A stretch of 64,000 nucleotides of DNA from QHXQ01 sp045807745. GTDB lineage: Bacteria; Acidobacteriota; Blastocatellia; Pyrinomonadales; Pyrinomonadaceae. This document shows positions 41,412 through 50,570 of this stretch, piece after piece (position 1 is the first letter of the stretch; the number at the start of each line of letters is the position of its first letter). Under the pieces are notes generated by a model, which made no database searches, had not been told where the DNA came from, and saw nothing but the letters and a program-made list of their open reading frames with translations. The stretch lies in contig JBJMGT010000037.1 of the NCBI GenBank assembly GCA_045807745.1, positions 241,699 to 305,698 on the forward strand, given 5' to 3'. Position numbers and translations under genes: made by a program.

Positions 41412-41720
41412 GTGGCGACCAGTTCCGAGTGGCACGAGGGTTACGACAACCTGAGCGAGCGCACGCTCAACTTCTCACGCGCACTGAAATCTTTGCAGGA
41501 AGAGTTAGAAGCGGTGGACTGGTACAACCAGCGCGCAGAGGTGACGAAGGACGAGCAGTTGCGCCGCATCCTCGAACATAACCGCAACGAAGAGATCGAG
41601 CACGCCATGATGGCCCTCGAATATCTGCGCCGCATGAACACGGTCTTCGACCAGCACATGCGCACCTATCTCTTCACCGAAGGCGACATCACGGAGATCG
41701 AAGAACACGCAGAAAGTTAG
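41412..41720 (+). CDS. encapsulated-ferritin-like protein (EncFtn family)
   Basis: 102 residues, GTG start after a GGAGG-like stretch (tccggaggccaacgaac). The sequence is close to EncFtn ferroxidases, which form annular decamers and load iron into encapsulin shells. The ligand pattern is present: EELEAVDWYNQR (E31/E33, W37, Y38) and NEEIEHAMMALEYLRR (E60, E61, H64). The end, TYLFTEGDITEIEEHAES, stops without the usual short encapsulin-targeting peptide, and no encapsulin gene is in the window. It could work free in the cytosol, or use a shell encoded elsewhere. Confidence 0.8.
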   Translation: MATSSEWHEGYDNLSERTLNFSRALKSLQEELEAVDWYNQRAEVTKDEQLRRILEHNRNEEIEHAMMALEYLRRMNTVFDQHMRTYLFTEGDITEIEEHAES

Positions 41721-41807
41721 ACACGAGCAGAAGGGCGCGGGCAGGAGTAAGGAAGAATCTGACAGACGCGTTATCTTCTAACCTTTGACATCGAAAGGAC
41801 GACGCCG

Positions 41808-43073
41808 ATGGTTGCTGTGCAGGCCCAAGAGGAACTCAACCCATTCGAGATCGCGAAGCAACAGTTTGACCGCGCCGCCGATCTGCTCAACCTCGACGAG
41901 TCGCTGCGGCAGATTCTAAAGAATACGAAGCGGCAGTTGATCGTCTCCATCCCCGTTAAGATGGATGGCGGCGACGTGCAGGTCTTCGAAGGCTATCGCG
42001 TCCAGCACAACATCGCGCGCGGCCCCGCCAAGGGCGGCATACGCTTTCACCCACGAGTCACGCTCGACGAGGTCAAGGCGCTGGCTTCGTGGATGACTTG
42101 GAAGTGCGCCACCGTCGGCATCCCCTACGGCGGCGGCAAGGGCGGCGTGATCTGCGATCCGAAGTCGATGTCGCGCAACGAACTGGAGCGACTGACGCGC
42201 CGCTTCGCCTTCGAGATCGCGCCCATCATCGGGCCTGACCGCGACATCCCCGCGCCCGACGTGTACACGGACGAGCAGACGATGGCTTGGTTTATGGACA
42301 CGATCTCGATGGTGCGCGGGCACACGGAGTTGGGCGTCGTCACGGGCAAGCCCGTCGCGTTGGGCGGCTCGCAGGGGCGCGGCGAGGCGACGGCGCGCGG
42401 TTGTCTCTATGCCTTGCGCGAGGCGTGCCGCGTTAAGGGCGTGCCCTTGAATGGCGCACGCGTGGCCGTGCACGGCTTTGGCAACGCAGGCGCAAACATC
42501 GCGCACATGGTCGCGGCCGACGGCGCGAAAGTGATCGCCATCGCCGACTCGGGCGCAGCCATCTATAACGCGCAGGGCATAGACGTGCACGCTGCGCTCA
42601 GGCACAAGGCGGAGACGAAGTCCGTGCAGGACACGCCGAACACAGAGCCGATGGCGCGCGACGAAGTACTCGAAGTGGACTGCGACATACTGTTGCCGTC
42701 GGCGTTGGAGAACAGCATCACGCTCGCAAACGTCAACCGCGTGCGCACGAAGATCATCGCGGAGTTGGCGAACGGGCCCGTCACGCCGGGCGCTGATCGC
42801 GTGCTCGCCGACCGGGGCGTCTTGCTCGTGCCCGACATCTTGGCGAACGCAGGCGGTGTGACCGTCAGTTATTACGAGTGGGTGCAAGACCTCTACTCAT
42901 ATTTCTGGACGGAGAATCAAGTGAACGAGGCGTTGGAGAAGACCATGAAGACGGCCTTTGAGAACGTCCACGCGACCGCCGAGAAACACGACACGGACAT
43001 GCGCACCGGCGCTTACGTCCTGGCCGTCGCGCGCGTCGCCGAAGCCACTAGCGTGCGCGGCATCTTCCCGTGA
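41808..43073 (+). CDS. gdhA: glutamate dehydrogenase family protein
   Basis: 421 residues. Interconverts glutamate and 2-oxoglutarate plus ammonia. Substrate segments are VFEGYRVQHNIARGPAKGGI, RFHP, and the catalytic-Lys region IPYGGGKGGVICDPK. The Rossmann NAD(P) domain starts near VAVHGFGNAGANIAHMVAAD. The end (YYEWVQDLYSYFWTENQVN) is typical of the short hexameric GDHs. GAAAGGAC lies nine bases before the ATG. The cofactor cannot be fixed from the sequence with certainty. Its end touches the start region of the ArsC-like gene. Confidence 0.95.
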   Translation: MVAVQAQEELNPFEIAKQQFDRAADLLNLDESLRQILKNTKRQLIVSIPVKMDGGDVQVFEGYRVQHNIARGPAKGGIRFHPRVTLDEVKALASWMTWKCATVGIPYGGGKGGVICDPKSMSRNELERLTRRFAFEIAPIIGPDRDIPAPDVYTDEQTMAWFMDTISMVRGHTELGVVTGKPVALGGSQGRGEATARGCLYALREACRVKGVPLNGARVAVHGFGNAGANIAHMVAADGAKVIAIADSGAAIYNAQGIDVHAALRHKAETKSVQDTPNTEPMARDEVLEVDCDILLPSALENSITLANVNRVRTKIIAELANGPVTPGADRVLADRGVLLVPDILANAGGVTVSYYEWVQDLYSYFWTENQVNEALEKTMKTAFENVHATAEKHDTDMRTGAYVLAVARVAEATSVRGIFP

Positions 43074-43087
43074 GCGACAGACGAGCA

Positions 43088-43438
43088 ATGGCCAAGATCA
43101 CCATCTACGAAAAACCGACCTGCTCGAAGTGTCGTGAGGCGGACAAGCTGCTACGCGAGAGCGGCGTGGACTACGAGAAGATCAATTACATCATCACGCC
43201 GATTGGCGAGGCCAAGCTGCGCGAACTGATCGGCAAAATGGGGATCGCACCGATTGAACTGCTGCGCACCGGCGAGCTGACCTTTCGTGAGTTGGGCCTC
43301 AACGCACGCGAGCTCTCGGACGAAGAGATCATCGCGCTGTTAGTCGCGCACCCGGACCTCTTACAACGTCCCATCGTCGAGCGAGGCGCGCGCGCTGTCC
43401 TCGGGCGGCCCACCGAAAACATCCGCGCGCTGCTTTGA
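43088..43438 (+). CDS. ArsC/Spx-family thioredoxin-fold protein
   Basis: 116 residues from the ATG at 43088; a GTG at 43070 overlapping the gdhA stop would add six residues. Thioredoxin fold with YEKPTCSKCREADKLL (CxxC), then LLRTGELTFRELGL and LLQRPIVERGARAVLGRP, matching the arsenate-reductase-like (ArsC/YffB/Spx) family. Without the Arg triad being clear it may be a redox protein and not a true arsenate reductase. Its last 78 bases overlap the 3' end of the converging membrane protein gene. Confidence 0.82.
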   Translation: MAKITIYEKPTCSKCREADKLLRESGVDYEKINYIITPIGEAKLRELIGKMGIAPIELLRTGELTFRELGLNARELSDEEIIALLVAHPDLLQRPIVERGARAVLGRPTENIRALL

Positions 43439-46306
43439 AGCGCGCACGCGACGTTGATAGACGACCAGCGCGCACATTAGCAACAACGTGGCCAGACTGA
43501 TGAGCGCGCCGTTGCGCGCGGCCGGCGCGGTGTAGCGCAAGCGCACATGATGGCGACCGGCGGGCACGGGCACGCTCTGGAGAATATAATCGGTCGTGTA
43601 GAGCGGCGCTGGCGCTTCGTCAACGATGGCAACCCAACCGGGATAAGTCATCTCACTCACAACCAGCAGCGCATCTCTGTCAGCATCCGTCTCAAGCTCG
43701 ATGCTGTTCGGCCGGTAAGCAACTTGCACCGCCGTCTCCGGTGGCGGCCCGCCGGGCAGTGGCGGCAACTCTTCAGCGCGCACTTCGAGCAAGGCCGTGC
43801 GCTGTGGATCAAATTCATGCGCGCCCTCGCCGCGAATGCGCCGCAACGCCTCTTCACCGTCCACCGCGTCCGCTTCCGTCACTAGCCATGCGCGCGGCAG
43901 CGCCCGCGCGTTGCGCAAGACAAGCACGTCGTCCTTGTTATAGACGGCTTGCCAGCGGGCGGCATCAAGTTGCGGCAGCGGCGTCGAAGCATGTGTGCCT
44001 GAGTCGAACAGCGTCACGGCCGATAGATCAAGCGCCGTGCCGTTTGTGACGTTTGTAATTTCAACGCGCTCGACCTGTAACGTTGCGTCGAGCGGCAGCC
44101 GCGCCAGATAGCGATACGCGGTGAAACTATGAGCTGCATCGCCCGCGTGCTCATCAAACACGGGTGCGAGTTGGTGTCTGATGAACGGGCGCACGTCCGG
44201 GCGTTCGTGCGCCCACTCGCTTGTCTCGCGCCCGGCGCGTAGCTCGCGCTCAATGATGCGCCCGGCAGTCGCGTACACGCGCACGCGCGCTACCAGATCG
44301 TTTTGCGCAAGCTCACTGCCGCGACTCAGCACGGTCACGAGCGCGAGCGTGTCGCCCGTCTCATTGAGACCCGCAAGTGTCGTGGTTGCGCCGGGCGCGA
44401 TTTCGAGGTTGAGATTGTCGCTGTACTTAATGTCGTCTTTGACGAGCAGCAAGTTGGGCGCGGTGACGAGACCGGCGAACGAGATGAAGAATTTTATGTT
44501 GAGCAGATCGAGCACGTGTGAATGCGCGGCCAGCAGATCATTATCGGGCCGGCCGCCGGCGCGAGGTGAAATCGCATCGGGGCCGACGCCGCCGAGCGCG
44601 CGGCTGTAGCGTTCAAGTATCAACGGCTCCGCGCCCGCTGCGTTGTACAGTCCGTAGCGCGCCGTCACGTTGGGCGGGTCGAGACGCGGCGCGAGCGGGA
44701 ACTCTTCGACGAAGAGATTCACGCGCGTGTAGATGCGATTCTGCTCCGGCGGGAATTGCTGTAAGAAGCGTGTCGCCGCGCCGGGCGTTGAGTAGCGCGC
44801 AGGTGGTTTGGCGAACTGTCGCCACCAGTGCCAGACGGAGATGTGCGGTTCGACGAAGCAGGCGAGCGCGATAGCGCACAGCAAGAGCGCGCGGCGCGTG
44901 CGTGCGGCGACGATGCACTGCCCTTGCCAAATGGCCACGAGCAGCAACAGCGTGAAGCTTGTTTTCAATAAAAAGTAAGACGATTTCAGCAAGTCTGCGA
45001 GCGCGGGATAAGCACCGGGCAGCTTCACTGTCAACGCAGCACGCCACCAGAACACGGCGAGCGCGAAACTTATGAGCAAGAGTATGACGACGATAATTGG
45101 TCTGCATCGTTGCTTTGCGCGCGCGGGCGTTGTGCGCAGACGTGCGCGCAAGATGTCCCAGCCGTAGGCGGCGAGGATGCCGACGGCAAACGTCCACTCG
45201 AACGCGTGCCGAAGCGGCGTCTGAAACCAGCGGAAGACGGGCGCGTGATTGAACAGTTGCGTAAGCGGCGTGTTTGCCAGCATCAGCGGCCACGCCACGA
45301 TTGCAACCGCGAGCCAGAAGAGTACACGCGCGTTGCGCCGCCCGCGCCGCACAAGGCAGACGGCCGCCAGCGCGGCCAGCGCCAGCGCGAGCGGCGGCAC
45401 GTAGGTTGGAATCTCCCAGTAAAAGCGCGGCGCAAGGAGCGAGCCGAGTTCGTAGTTGAGCTGTTGCGGCGTGCCGCGTTGGAAGAGTTCTTGCCCCAGA
45501 CTCGTGCGCACGCTGCGGCGCACGGCGCGCATCGTCTCCAACAGTTGAAAGGCCGCGACGCCTAACGCCAACAGCAATCCGCCGCACGCCGCCAGTAAAG
45601 GCCGCCAGCGCGGCCAACCCCACCCGCGCGCGTGATCGGCCGGCGGGGTGGCGATTGAGATGAAGCACGCATATGTACCGGCGAGCGCGGCCGTATAAGC
45701 AGCGCCTTGCGCATAGCCGTTGAGCAGTGACATGGCGAAAGCCGCCGCGCACAATAACAGCGATGGTATGAAACGTTCGGCGTGTTGCGCCCGCTCAATG
45801 GCTGTCAACAGCAGCGGCAGCCACAGGATCGAGTTGCTCATGAAGCCGTAGAGTCCGAGCACACCGATCATGATGCCGCCGTAGCCGAAGGTAAGGCCCG
45901 CGAGCAGGGCCGCTGTACGGCTTAAAGCTAGCTCGCGCGCGTAGGCGTAGGTGAAAGCGGGCGCGAGCAGGAAAGGGGCGAGAAGATAAATCTCTTCGGC
46001 GTAGTGACCGGGCAGGAAGAGATAGCCCCACGTGAGCGGGTAGCCGAGGGCGAGTTGCGTCATCGCCAGCAGCGGATAGCCCGACAGGACGTGTGGCGTC
46101 CACAGCGGCCACGCGCCTTGCCGGAGCATAGCCCATGCGACGGTGCGGAGTGGGAACGAGTACCCGAACGCGTCGCTGCCGACGCTGAGCTTGTGCTCCG
46201 TGCCGAGCCATGAGAAGAAGAGGAAGAAGAAGCAGACGATGAAAGCCAGCGCGCCCACGTCTGCGCGTCGCCGCGACCATCGTTCCTGCCAGCCGACTCG
46301 ATTCAT
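43361..46306 (-). CDS. YfhO-family membrane protein
   Basis: 981 residues. The N-terminal half has about a dozen membrane helices (from LAFIVCFFFLFFSWLG at 18 to about 500). The second half is mainly extracytoplasmic (about 510-940). A last helix (ALISLATLLLMCALVVYQRR) lies near the C-terminus. The early SFPLRTVAWAMLRQGAWPLW and SGYPLLA stretches and the late YPGWVAIVDEAPAPLYTTDY segment are typical of YfhO, which helps glycosylate lipoteichoic acids in Bacillus and is of GT-C-like fold. Here it probably acts in envelope glycan modification. The 3' end overlaps the ArsC-like gene by 78 bases. Confidence 0.85.
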   Translation of the reverse strand: MNRVGWQERWSRRRADVGALAFIVCFFFLFFSWLGTEHKLSVGSDAFGYSFPLRTVAWAMLRQGAWPLWTPHVLSGYPLLAMTQLALGYPLTWGYLFLPGHYAEEIYLLAPFLLAPAFTYAYARELALSRTAALLAGLTFGYGGIMIGVLGLYGFMSNSILWLPLLLTAIERAQHAERFIPSLLLCAAAFAMSLLNGYAQGAAYTAALAGTYACFISIATPPADHARGWGWPRWRPLLAACGGLLLALGVAAFQLLETMRAVRRSVRTSLGQELFQRGTPQQLNYELGSLLAPRFYWEIPTYVPPLALALAALAAVCLVRRGRRNARVLFWLAVAIVAWPLMLANTPLTQLFNHAPVFRWFQTPLRHAFEWTFAVGILAAYGWDILRARLRTTPARAKQRCRPIIVVILLLISFALAVFWWRAALTVKLPGAYPALADLLKSSYFLLKTSFTLLLLVAIWQGQCIVAARTRRALLLCAIALACFVEPHISVWHWWRQFAKPPARYSTPGAATRFLQQFPPEQNRIYTRVNLFVEEFPLAPRLDPPNVTARYGLYNAAGAEPLILERYSRALGGVGPDAISPRAGGRPDNDLLAAHSHVLDLLNIKFFISFAGLVTAPNLLLVKDDIKYSDNLNLEIAPGATTTLAGLNETGDTLALVTVLSRGSELAQNDLVARVRVYATAGRIIERELRAGRETSEWAHERPDVRPFIRHQLAPVFDEHAGDAAHSFTAYRYLARLPLDATLQVERVEITNVTNGTALDLSAVTLFDSGTHASTPLPQLDAARWQAVYNKDDVLVLRNARALPRAWLVTEADAVDGEEALRRIRGEGAHEFDPQRTALLEVRAEELPPLPGGPPPETAVQVAYRPNSIELETDADRDALLVVSEMTYPGWVAIVDEAPAPLYTTDYILQSVPVPAGRHHVRLRYTAPAARNGALISLATLLLMCALVVYQRRVRASKQRADVFGGPPEDSARASLDDGTL

Positions 46307-46383
46307 AAGTTGCTTTGAATTTGTGCGCGCAAGAGGCGGCAGATTAAGCGATCCGCAGTTGAACTACAACGGAATAAAGAAGT

Positions 46384-46480
46384 CTCACGCTGGAGGCGCA
46401 AAGCCGCCAAGCTAAGAACGCAAAGAAAACCTTTCAACCTCTCGGCGTCTTCCTTTGCGGCTTTGCGCCTCCAGCGTGAG
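46384..46480. repeat. tandem-repeat hairpin before radA, unit about ggcgcaaagc
   Basis: Perfect 24-base arms at 46384-46407 and 46457-46480 (starting ctcacgctggaggcgcaaag), with more degenerate gcaaag/ctttgc units inside. It lies between the divergent YfhO-like gene and radA, in a 285-base gap with no other feature seen. Confidence 0.9.
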
Positions 46481-46591
46481 GTTTGTTCCTGAAGCTGGTA
46501 AAATAGCGGGCACAGTTACAGCGATCCCGAACGTGTCGAGCTGTCGCCAGACCTGCGGGCTGGCGATTCAATTTTTCCGGAGACAACCAGC

Positions 46592-47965
46592 GTGGCGAAG
46601 GGAACAGGGACGGTTTACGTCTGCCAGCATTGCGGGCATCAGGAGCGCAAGTGGGTCGGCAAGTGCCCCGACTGCGGCGAGTGGAACTCGCTCGTCGAAG
46701 AGCGTGCGCGCGTCGCGCCGAAAGGCGATGCGGGGCGCGGCGGCAACTTCAAACTGCGCCCGGTGCAGCCCGTCGCCTATGGCGACATAGAGTCGCAGGA
46801 CGACGTGCGCACCTCGTCCGGCATAGACGAATTTGATCGCGTGCTTGGCGGCGGCATCGTGCCCGGCAGTCTCGTCCTGATCGGCGGCGAGCCAGGGATA
46901 GGCAAGTCCACGCTCATCGCGCAGGTGGCGGATAAGCTGAGCGCGCGGGGGCTGAAAGTGCTCTACGTGTCGGGCGAAGAATCGGAGCGACAGATCAAGA
47001 TGCGCGGCGAGCGGCTTGGTCTTACCGCGCAACATCTTTATCTGTTATCGGAGACGAATGTCGAAAGTATCTTCGACGAGATCGAGCGGACAGAGCCGGC
47101 CGCGATCATCGTCGATTCAATCCAGACCGTATACTCACCAAAGATCGAGAGCGCGCCCGGTTCGGTCTCGCAGGTGCGTGAGGTCGCGGGGCAGTTTCTC
47201 CTGCTCGCGAAAAATCGCGGCATTCCGGTCTTCCTCATCGGGCACGTGACGAAAGAGGGCGCGATTGCCGGCCCCAAAGCGTTGGAGCACATCGTGGACA
47301 CGGTGCTCTACTTCGAGGGCGAGCGCCATCACAACCATCGCATCATTCGCGCCGCGAAGAATCGCTTTGGCGCGGCCAATGAACTCGGCATCTTCGAGAT
47401 GACGGGCGCGGGGCTAGTGCCGGTCGCAAATCCGTCGCAGATGTTTTTACAGGAGCGACCTGTGAACGCGGCCGGCTCGGTCGTCACCGCCTGCATGGAA
47501 GGGACGCGCCCCGTGTTGGTGGAAGTGCAGGCGTTGGTGTCCGATTCAAAGTTCAACTATCCGCTGCGCACCGCGCAAGGCTTCAACACGAATCGCATCG
47601 CGCTCCTGATCGCGGTGTTGGAAAAACGCGTGGGCTTGCGCCTGTTAAGCTCGGACGTATTTTTGAACGTCGCGGGCGGGCTTGAGATCGACGAACCGGC
47701 GGCCGATCTCGGCGTCGTCGCCGCCATCGTGTCGAGTTTTAAGAATAGCCCGCTCGATGCGGAGACGGCCGTCTTCGGCGAAGTCGGCTTAACCGGCGAA
47801 GTGCGCGGCGCAATGCAGGCGCAGATGCGCGCACGTGAAGCACAAGCGCTCGGCTTCAAGCGTTTAATCATGCCCGCGTCGAACACGGAAGGCTTGCAAC
47901 GTCTGTTGGGTCTGCGCGTCGTCGGCGTGCGTTCGGTCGAAGAGGCGATGACTGAGTTGTTCTGA
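46592..47965 (+). CDS. radA: DNA repair protein RadA (Sms)
   Basis: 457 residues, GTG start with GGAGA about 13 bases before. An N-terminal zinc finger (C11, C14, C25, C28 in YVCQHCGHQERKWVGKCPDC) comes first, then a RecA-like ATPase with Walker A GEPGIGKST (K105), the RadA-specific KNRFG at about 256-260, and a C-terminal Lon-protease-like domain (about 290-455, VFGEVGLTGEVRGAMQAQMR). It promotes branch migration during recombination. The PIN/TRAM gene follows, a common pairing. Confidence 0.97.
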   Translation: MAKGTGTVYVCQHCGHQERKWVGKCPDCGEWNSLVEERARVAPKGDAGRGGNFKLRPVQPVAYGDIESQDDVRTSSGIDEFDRVLGGGIVPGSLVLIGGEPGIGKSTLIAQVADKLSARGLKVLYVSGEESERQIKMRGERLGLTAQHLYLLSETNVESIFDEIERTEPAAIIVDSIQTVYSPKIESAPGSVSQVREVAGQFLLLAKNRGIPVFLIGHVTKEGAIAGPKALEHIVDTVLYFEGERHHNHRIIRAAKNRFGAANELGIFEMTGAGLVPVANPSQMFLQERPVNAAGSVVTACMEGTRPVLVEVQALVSDSKFNYPLRTAQGFNTNRIALLIAVLEKRVGLRLLSSDVFLNVAGGLEIDEPAADLGVVAAIVSSFKNSPLDAETAVFGEVGLTGEVRGAMQAQMRAREAQALGFKRLIMPASNTEGLQRLLGLRVVGVRSVEEAMTELF

Positions 47966-48037
47966 TCAATCAGTTCGATCATATCCAAAGCTTTTCCGTG
48001 ACTGGCGCGTTACGGGCGTGTTACTATCGTCGCCGTT

Positions 48038-49156
48038 ATGCAGTCCGACCTCATTCTGATTCGCTTCATCTTCGTCGCCATCCTCGTCGGGGCGGGCTAC
48101 CTGCTGCATCCTGTGCCCGGCAATAAAGTCCTCTCGGCCGGGGCCGGGGCGCTCATCGCCGGCGCGATCATCCTCTTCGAAATGCGGATTCAACGCGCGT
48201 CTTTGAAGACTTTGATCGGCGCGGCCTTCGGCTCGCTCTTAGGCATCACCGGCGCGTTTTTGCTCGGCTCGCTCGTCGGCCGGATGGAGTCGCCCGCCGT
48301 GCCGCCGCACTCGAAGGCGTTTTTGATGTTCGTGTTGACGTTCCTGATGGCCTACATCGGCTTGGTCGTCGGTGCGGCCAAAGGCGACTATCTCGATCTC
48401 TCCGCGCTGGGCGGCATCTTCAGCGACAAGGCGACGCGCCGCGACATGAAGATCATGGACACGTCCGTCATCATCGACGGGCGCATCTCCGACGTAGCCG
48501 AAGCCGGTTTCCTCTCTGGCACGATCATCATCCCGCAGTTCATCCTGCGCGAGTTGCAACAGGTCGCGGACTCGCCCGACTCATCAAAACGCCAACGCGG
48601 GCGACGCGGCCTCGACATGCTCAACCGCTTGCAATCGAATCCGAAGCTCGACATACAGATCATCGATACGGATTTTCCGGCCGTCCGGGAAGTCGATCTA
48701 AAACTGCTTGAGCTATCGAAACAACTGGATGCCGTTGTTATCACCAACGATTTCAATCTGAACAAGGTCGCGCAACTGCACGGCGTCTCTGTGCTGAACA
48801 TCAACGAGCTGGCGAACGCTTTGAAGCCCGTGGTGCTGCCCGGCGAGGCGATGAAGGTCTTCATCCTCAAAGAGGGTAAGGAATACAATCAGGGTGTCGC
48901 ATATCTGGACGACGGCACGATGGTCGTCGTCGATAACGCACGCAAGATGATCGGGCGCAACGCCGACATCGCCGTGACCAGTGTGTTGCAGACCACCGCC
49001 GGCAAGATGATCTTCGGCAAGCTCTGGGAAGAGGGCAGCGAAGGCGCGAGTATACACACCACAGACACGCGCAACCTGAACGGCACCGCCCGCCGCCCCT
49101 ACCGGGACTCGCGCACCCCCGCACCCGCGACTACCCCGCGCGAACAACAGGGATGA
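48038..49156 (+). CDS. PIN/TRAM-domain membrane protein (YacL-like)
   Basis: 372 residues. Four membrane helices (about 6-24, 27-45, 53-75, 88-110), then a PIN ribonuclease domain (about 135-255) with D141 in IMDTSVIIDGRISDV, E in ILRELQQVAD, and D in VVITNDFNLNKVA. A TRAM domain (about 265-335, VFILKEGKEYNQGVAYLDDG) and a Thr/Arg/Pro tail follow. Homologues are membrane-bound nucleases next to radA and ispD. The start is the ATG at 48038, without a strong Shine-Dalgarno. Confidence 0.92.
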   Translation: MQSDLILIRFIFVAILVGAGYLLHPVPGNKVLSAGAGALIAGAIILFEMRIQRASLKTLIGAAFGSLLGITGAFLLGSLVGRMESPAVPPHSKAFLMFVLTFLMAYIGLVVGAAKGDYLDLSALGGIFSDKATRRDMKIMDTSVIIDGRISDVAEAGFLSGTIIIPQFILRELQQVADSPDSSKRQRGRRGLDMLNRLQSNPKLDIQIIDTDFPAVREVDLKLLELSKQLDAVVITNDFNLNKVAQLHGVSVLNINELANALKPVVLPGEAMKVFILKEGKEYNQGVAYLDDGTMVVVDNARKMIGRNADIAVTSVLQTTAGKMIFGKLWEEGSEGASIHTTDTRNLNGTARRPYRDSRTPAPATTPREQQG

Positions 49157-49161
49157 AAAAG

Positions 49162-49310
49162 CAGTGACGAGTGACGAGTGACAAGTGACGAGCCAACAGC
49201 CGTGAACCGTGAACCGTCAATCGTGAGCGACTTAGACCGATCCGCCGCTGTTCCTTGTTCACCTATCATTCCGTTCCAACTCGTCACTCATCACTCGGCA
49301 CTTGTCACTG
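49162..49310. repeat. tandem-repeat hairpin between PIN/TRAM gene and ispD, unit gtgacga
   Basis: The left arm has four gtgacga/gtgacaa units and the right arm has ctcgtcactcatcactcggc-type units ending cttgtcactg. The loop is about 80 bases and contains a second direct repeat (cgtgaaccgtgaaccgtcaa). It ends seven bases before the ispD ATG. Confidence 0.82.
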
Positions 49311-49317
49311 CTCTTTT

Positions 49318-50010
49318 ATGAACGTCGCGATCATCGTCGCAGCGGGGCAGGGCACGCGCGCGGGCGGGGCGCGCGCCAAGCAGTTTCAAGAGTTGGCGGG
49401 CGTGCCCGTCATCGTCCACACCCTCCGGCGCTTTGAGCAGAGCGCGACGATTGCGCACTGCATCGTCGTCGTGCCACCGGCTGAGCTAGAGAACTTTACG
49501 GCCATTGCCGAACAGTTCCGGCTGCGGCAAGTGGCGCACGTCGTTGTCGGCGGTGCGACGCGAACCGAATCGGTCGCGCGCGGTCTCGCCGTCGTGCCGG
49601 CCCGTGTGACCGAGATCGTCGCCGTCCACGATGGCGTGCGCCCATTCGTCACCGCCACAGAGATCGACCGCACAGTTGCGGCCGCCGCAGCGGCAGGCGC
49701 GGCCATTCTGGTCGCCCCCGTCGTAGACACGATCAAAGAAGTAACCGGCGCGCGCATCACACGCACGCTCAAGCGCGCGACACTTTACCGTGCGTTAACG
49801 CCGCAATGCTTCCGCTACGACTTGCTCAAACGCGCATATGAGCACGCACGCAGCAACGAGCTTGAGGCCACCGACGACAGCGCGCTCGTCGAACAACTCG
49901 GCGTCGCCGTCACCGCAGTCGAAGGGGATGCGCGCAACATTAAGCTCACGCGCCCCGCGGACTTCGCGCTCGCGGAAATCTTGCTGCGGGAATTTGAAAA
50001 CAGAGGTTAG
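49318..50010 (+). CDS. ispD: 2-C-methyl-D-erythritol 4-phosphate cytidylyltransferase
   Basis: 230 residues from the ATG at 49318; upstream in-frame codons lie in the repeat. It transfers CMP to methylerythritol phosphate. Motifs: VAAGQGTRAGGARAKQFQEL for CTP, HDGVRPFVTATEI, VVDTIKEV, then LYRALTPQCFRYDLLKRAY and ATDDSALVEQLG. ispF follows after a repeat hairpin, the usual pair. There is no Shine-Dalgarno (cttttATG). The stop lies inside the next repeat arm. Confidence 0.96.
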   Translation: MNVAIIVAAGQGTRAGGARAKQFQELAGVPVIVHTLRRFEQSATIAHCIVVVPPAELENFTAIAEQFRLRQVAHVVVGGATRTESVARGLAVVPARVTEIVAVHDGVRPFVTATEIDRTVAAAAAAGAAILVAPVVDTIKEVTGARITRTLKRATLYRALTPQCFRYDLLKRAYEHARSNELEATDDSALVEQLGVAVTAVEGDARNIKLTRPADFALAEILLREFENRG

Positions 50011-50076
50011 AGGTTAGAGGTTAGAGGTCAGTGCCAAACTGAAAACTAACCTCTGACCTCTAACCTCTAACCTCTG
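50001..50076. repeat. tandem-repeat hairpin between ispD and ispF, unit gaggtta
   Basis: The left arm has gaggttagaggttagaggtt-type units, the right arm their complement (acctctaacctctaacctct). About 32 bases pair around a loop of about 14. The ispD stop is in the left arm, and the ispF ATG is six bases after the right arm. Confidence 0.9.
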
Positions 50077-50081
50077 CTCTT

Positions 50082-50570
50082 ATGTTTCGCATCGGCATCG
50101 GGCACGACACGCACCGGCTGATTGAAGGGCGACCGCTTATGCTGGGCGGCGTCGAGATCGAGTCGGCGCGCGGCGCGGAAGGGCACTCGGACGCGGACGC
50201 GCTGGCGCACGCCGTCGCCGACGCGATCCTCGGCGCGCTGTGCGAAGGCGATCTGGGCGTACATTTTCCCGACCACGATCCGCGCTGGCAAGGCGCAGAC
50301 AGTCTGCAACTGCTCGCGCGCGTCGTCTGGCTGGCGCAACAGAGCGGCTATCGCATCGGCAACGTCGATGCCACCATCATGCTCGAACGCCCGCGCCTGC
50401 GCGCCTACATTCAACCGATGCGCGAGCGTCTGGCGCAGACGCTCGCCGTGGACAGCACCTGCGTCAGCGTCAAGGCGAAAACCGGCGAAGGGCTTGACGC
50501 CATCGGCGAAGGACGCGCGGTGACAGTGCAAGCTGTCGTGCTGTTGGAAAAAACAGAGGTCAGAGGTTAG
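50082..50570 (+). CDS. ispF: 2-C-methyl-D-erythritol 2,4-cyclodiphosphate synthase
   Basis: 162 residues. It cyclises CDP-methylerythritol-2-phosphate. Metal ligands D9 and H11 (GIGHDTHRL) and H43 (HSDADALAHAVADA) are present; FPDHDPRWQGADSLQLL and the C-terminal KAKTGEGLDAIGEGRA are typical. The last residues (TEVRG) and the stop are coded by the left arm of the next repeat. Confidence 0.97.
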   Translation: MFRIGIGHDTHRLIEGRPLMLGGVEIESARGAEGHSDADALAHAVADAILGALCEGDLGVHFPDHDPRWQGADSLQLLARVVWLAQQSGYRIGNVDATIMLERPRLRAYIQPMRERLAQTLAVDSTCVSVKAKTGEGLDAIGEGRAVTVQAVVLLEKTEVRG

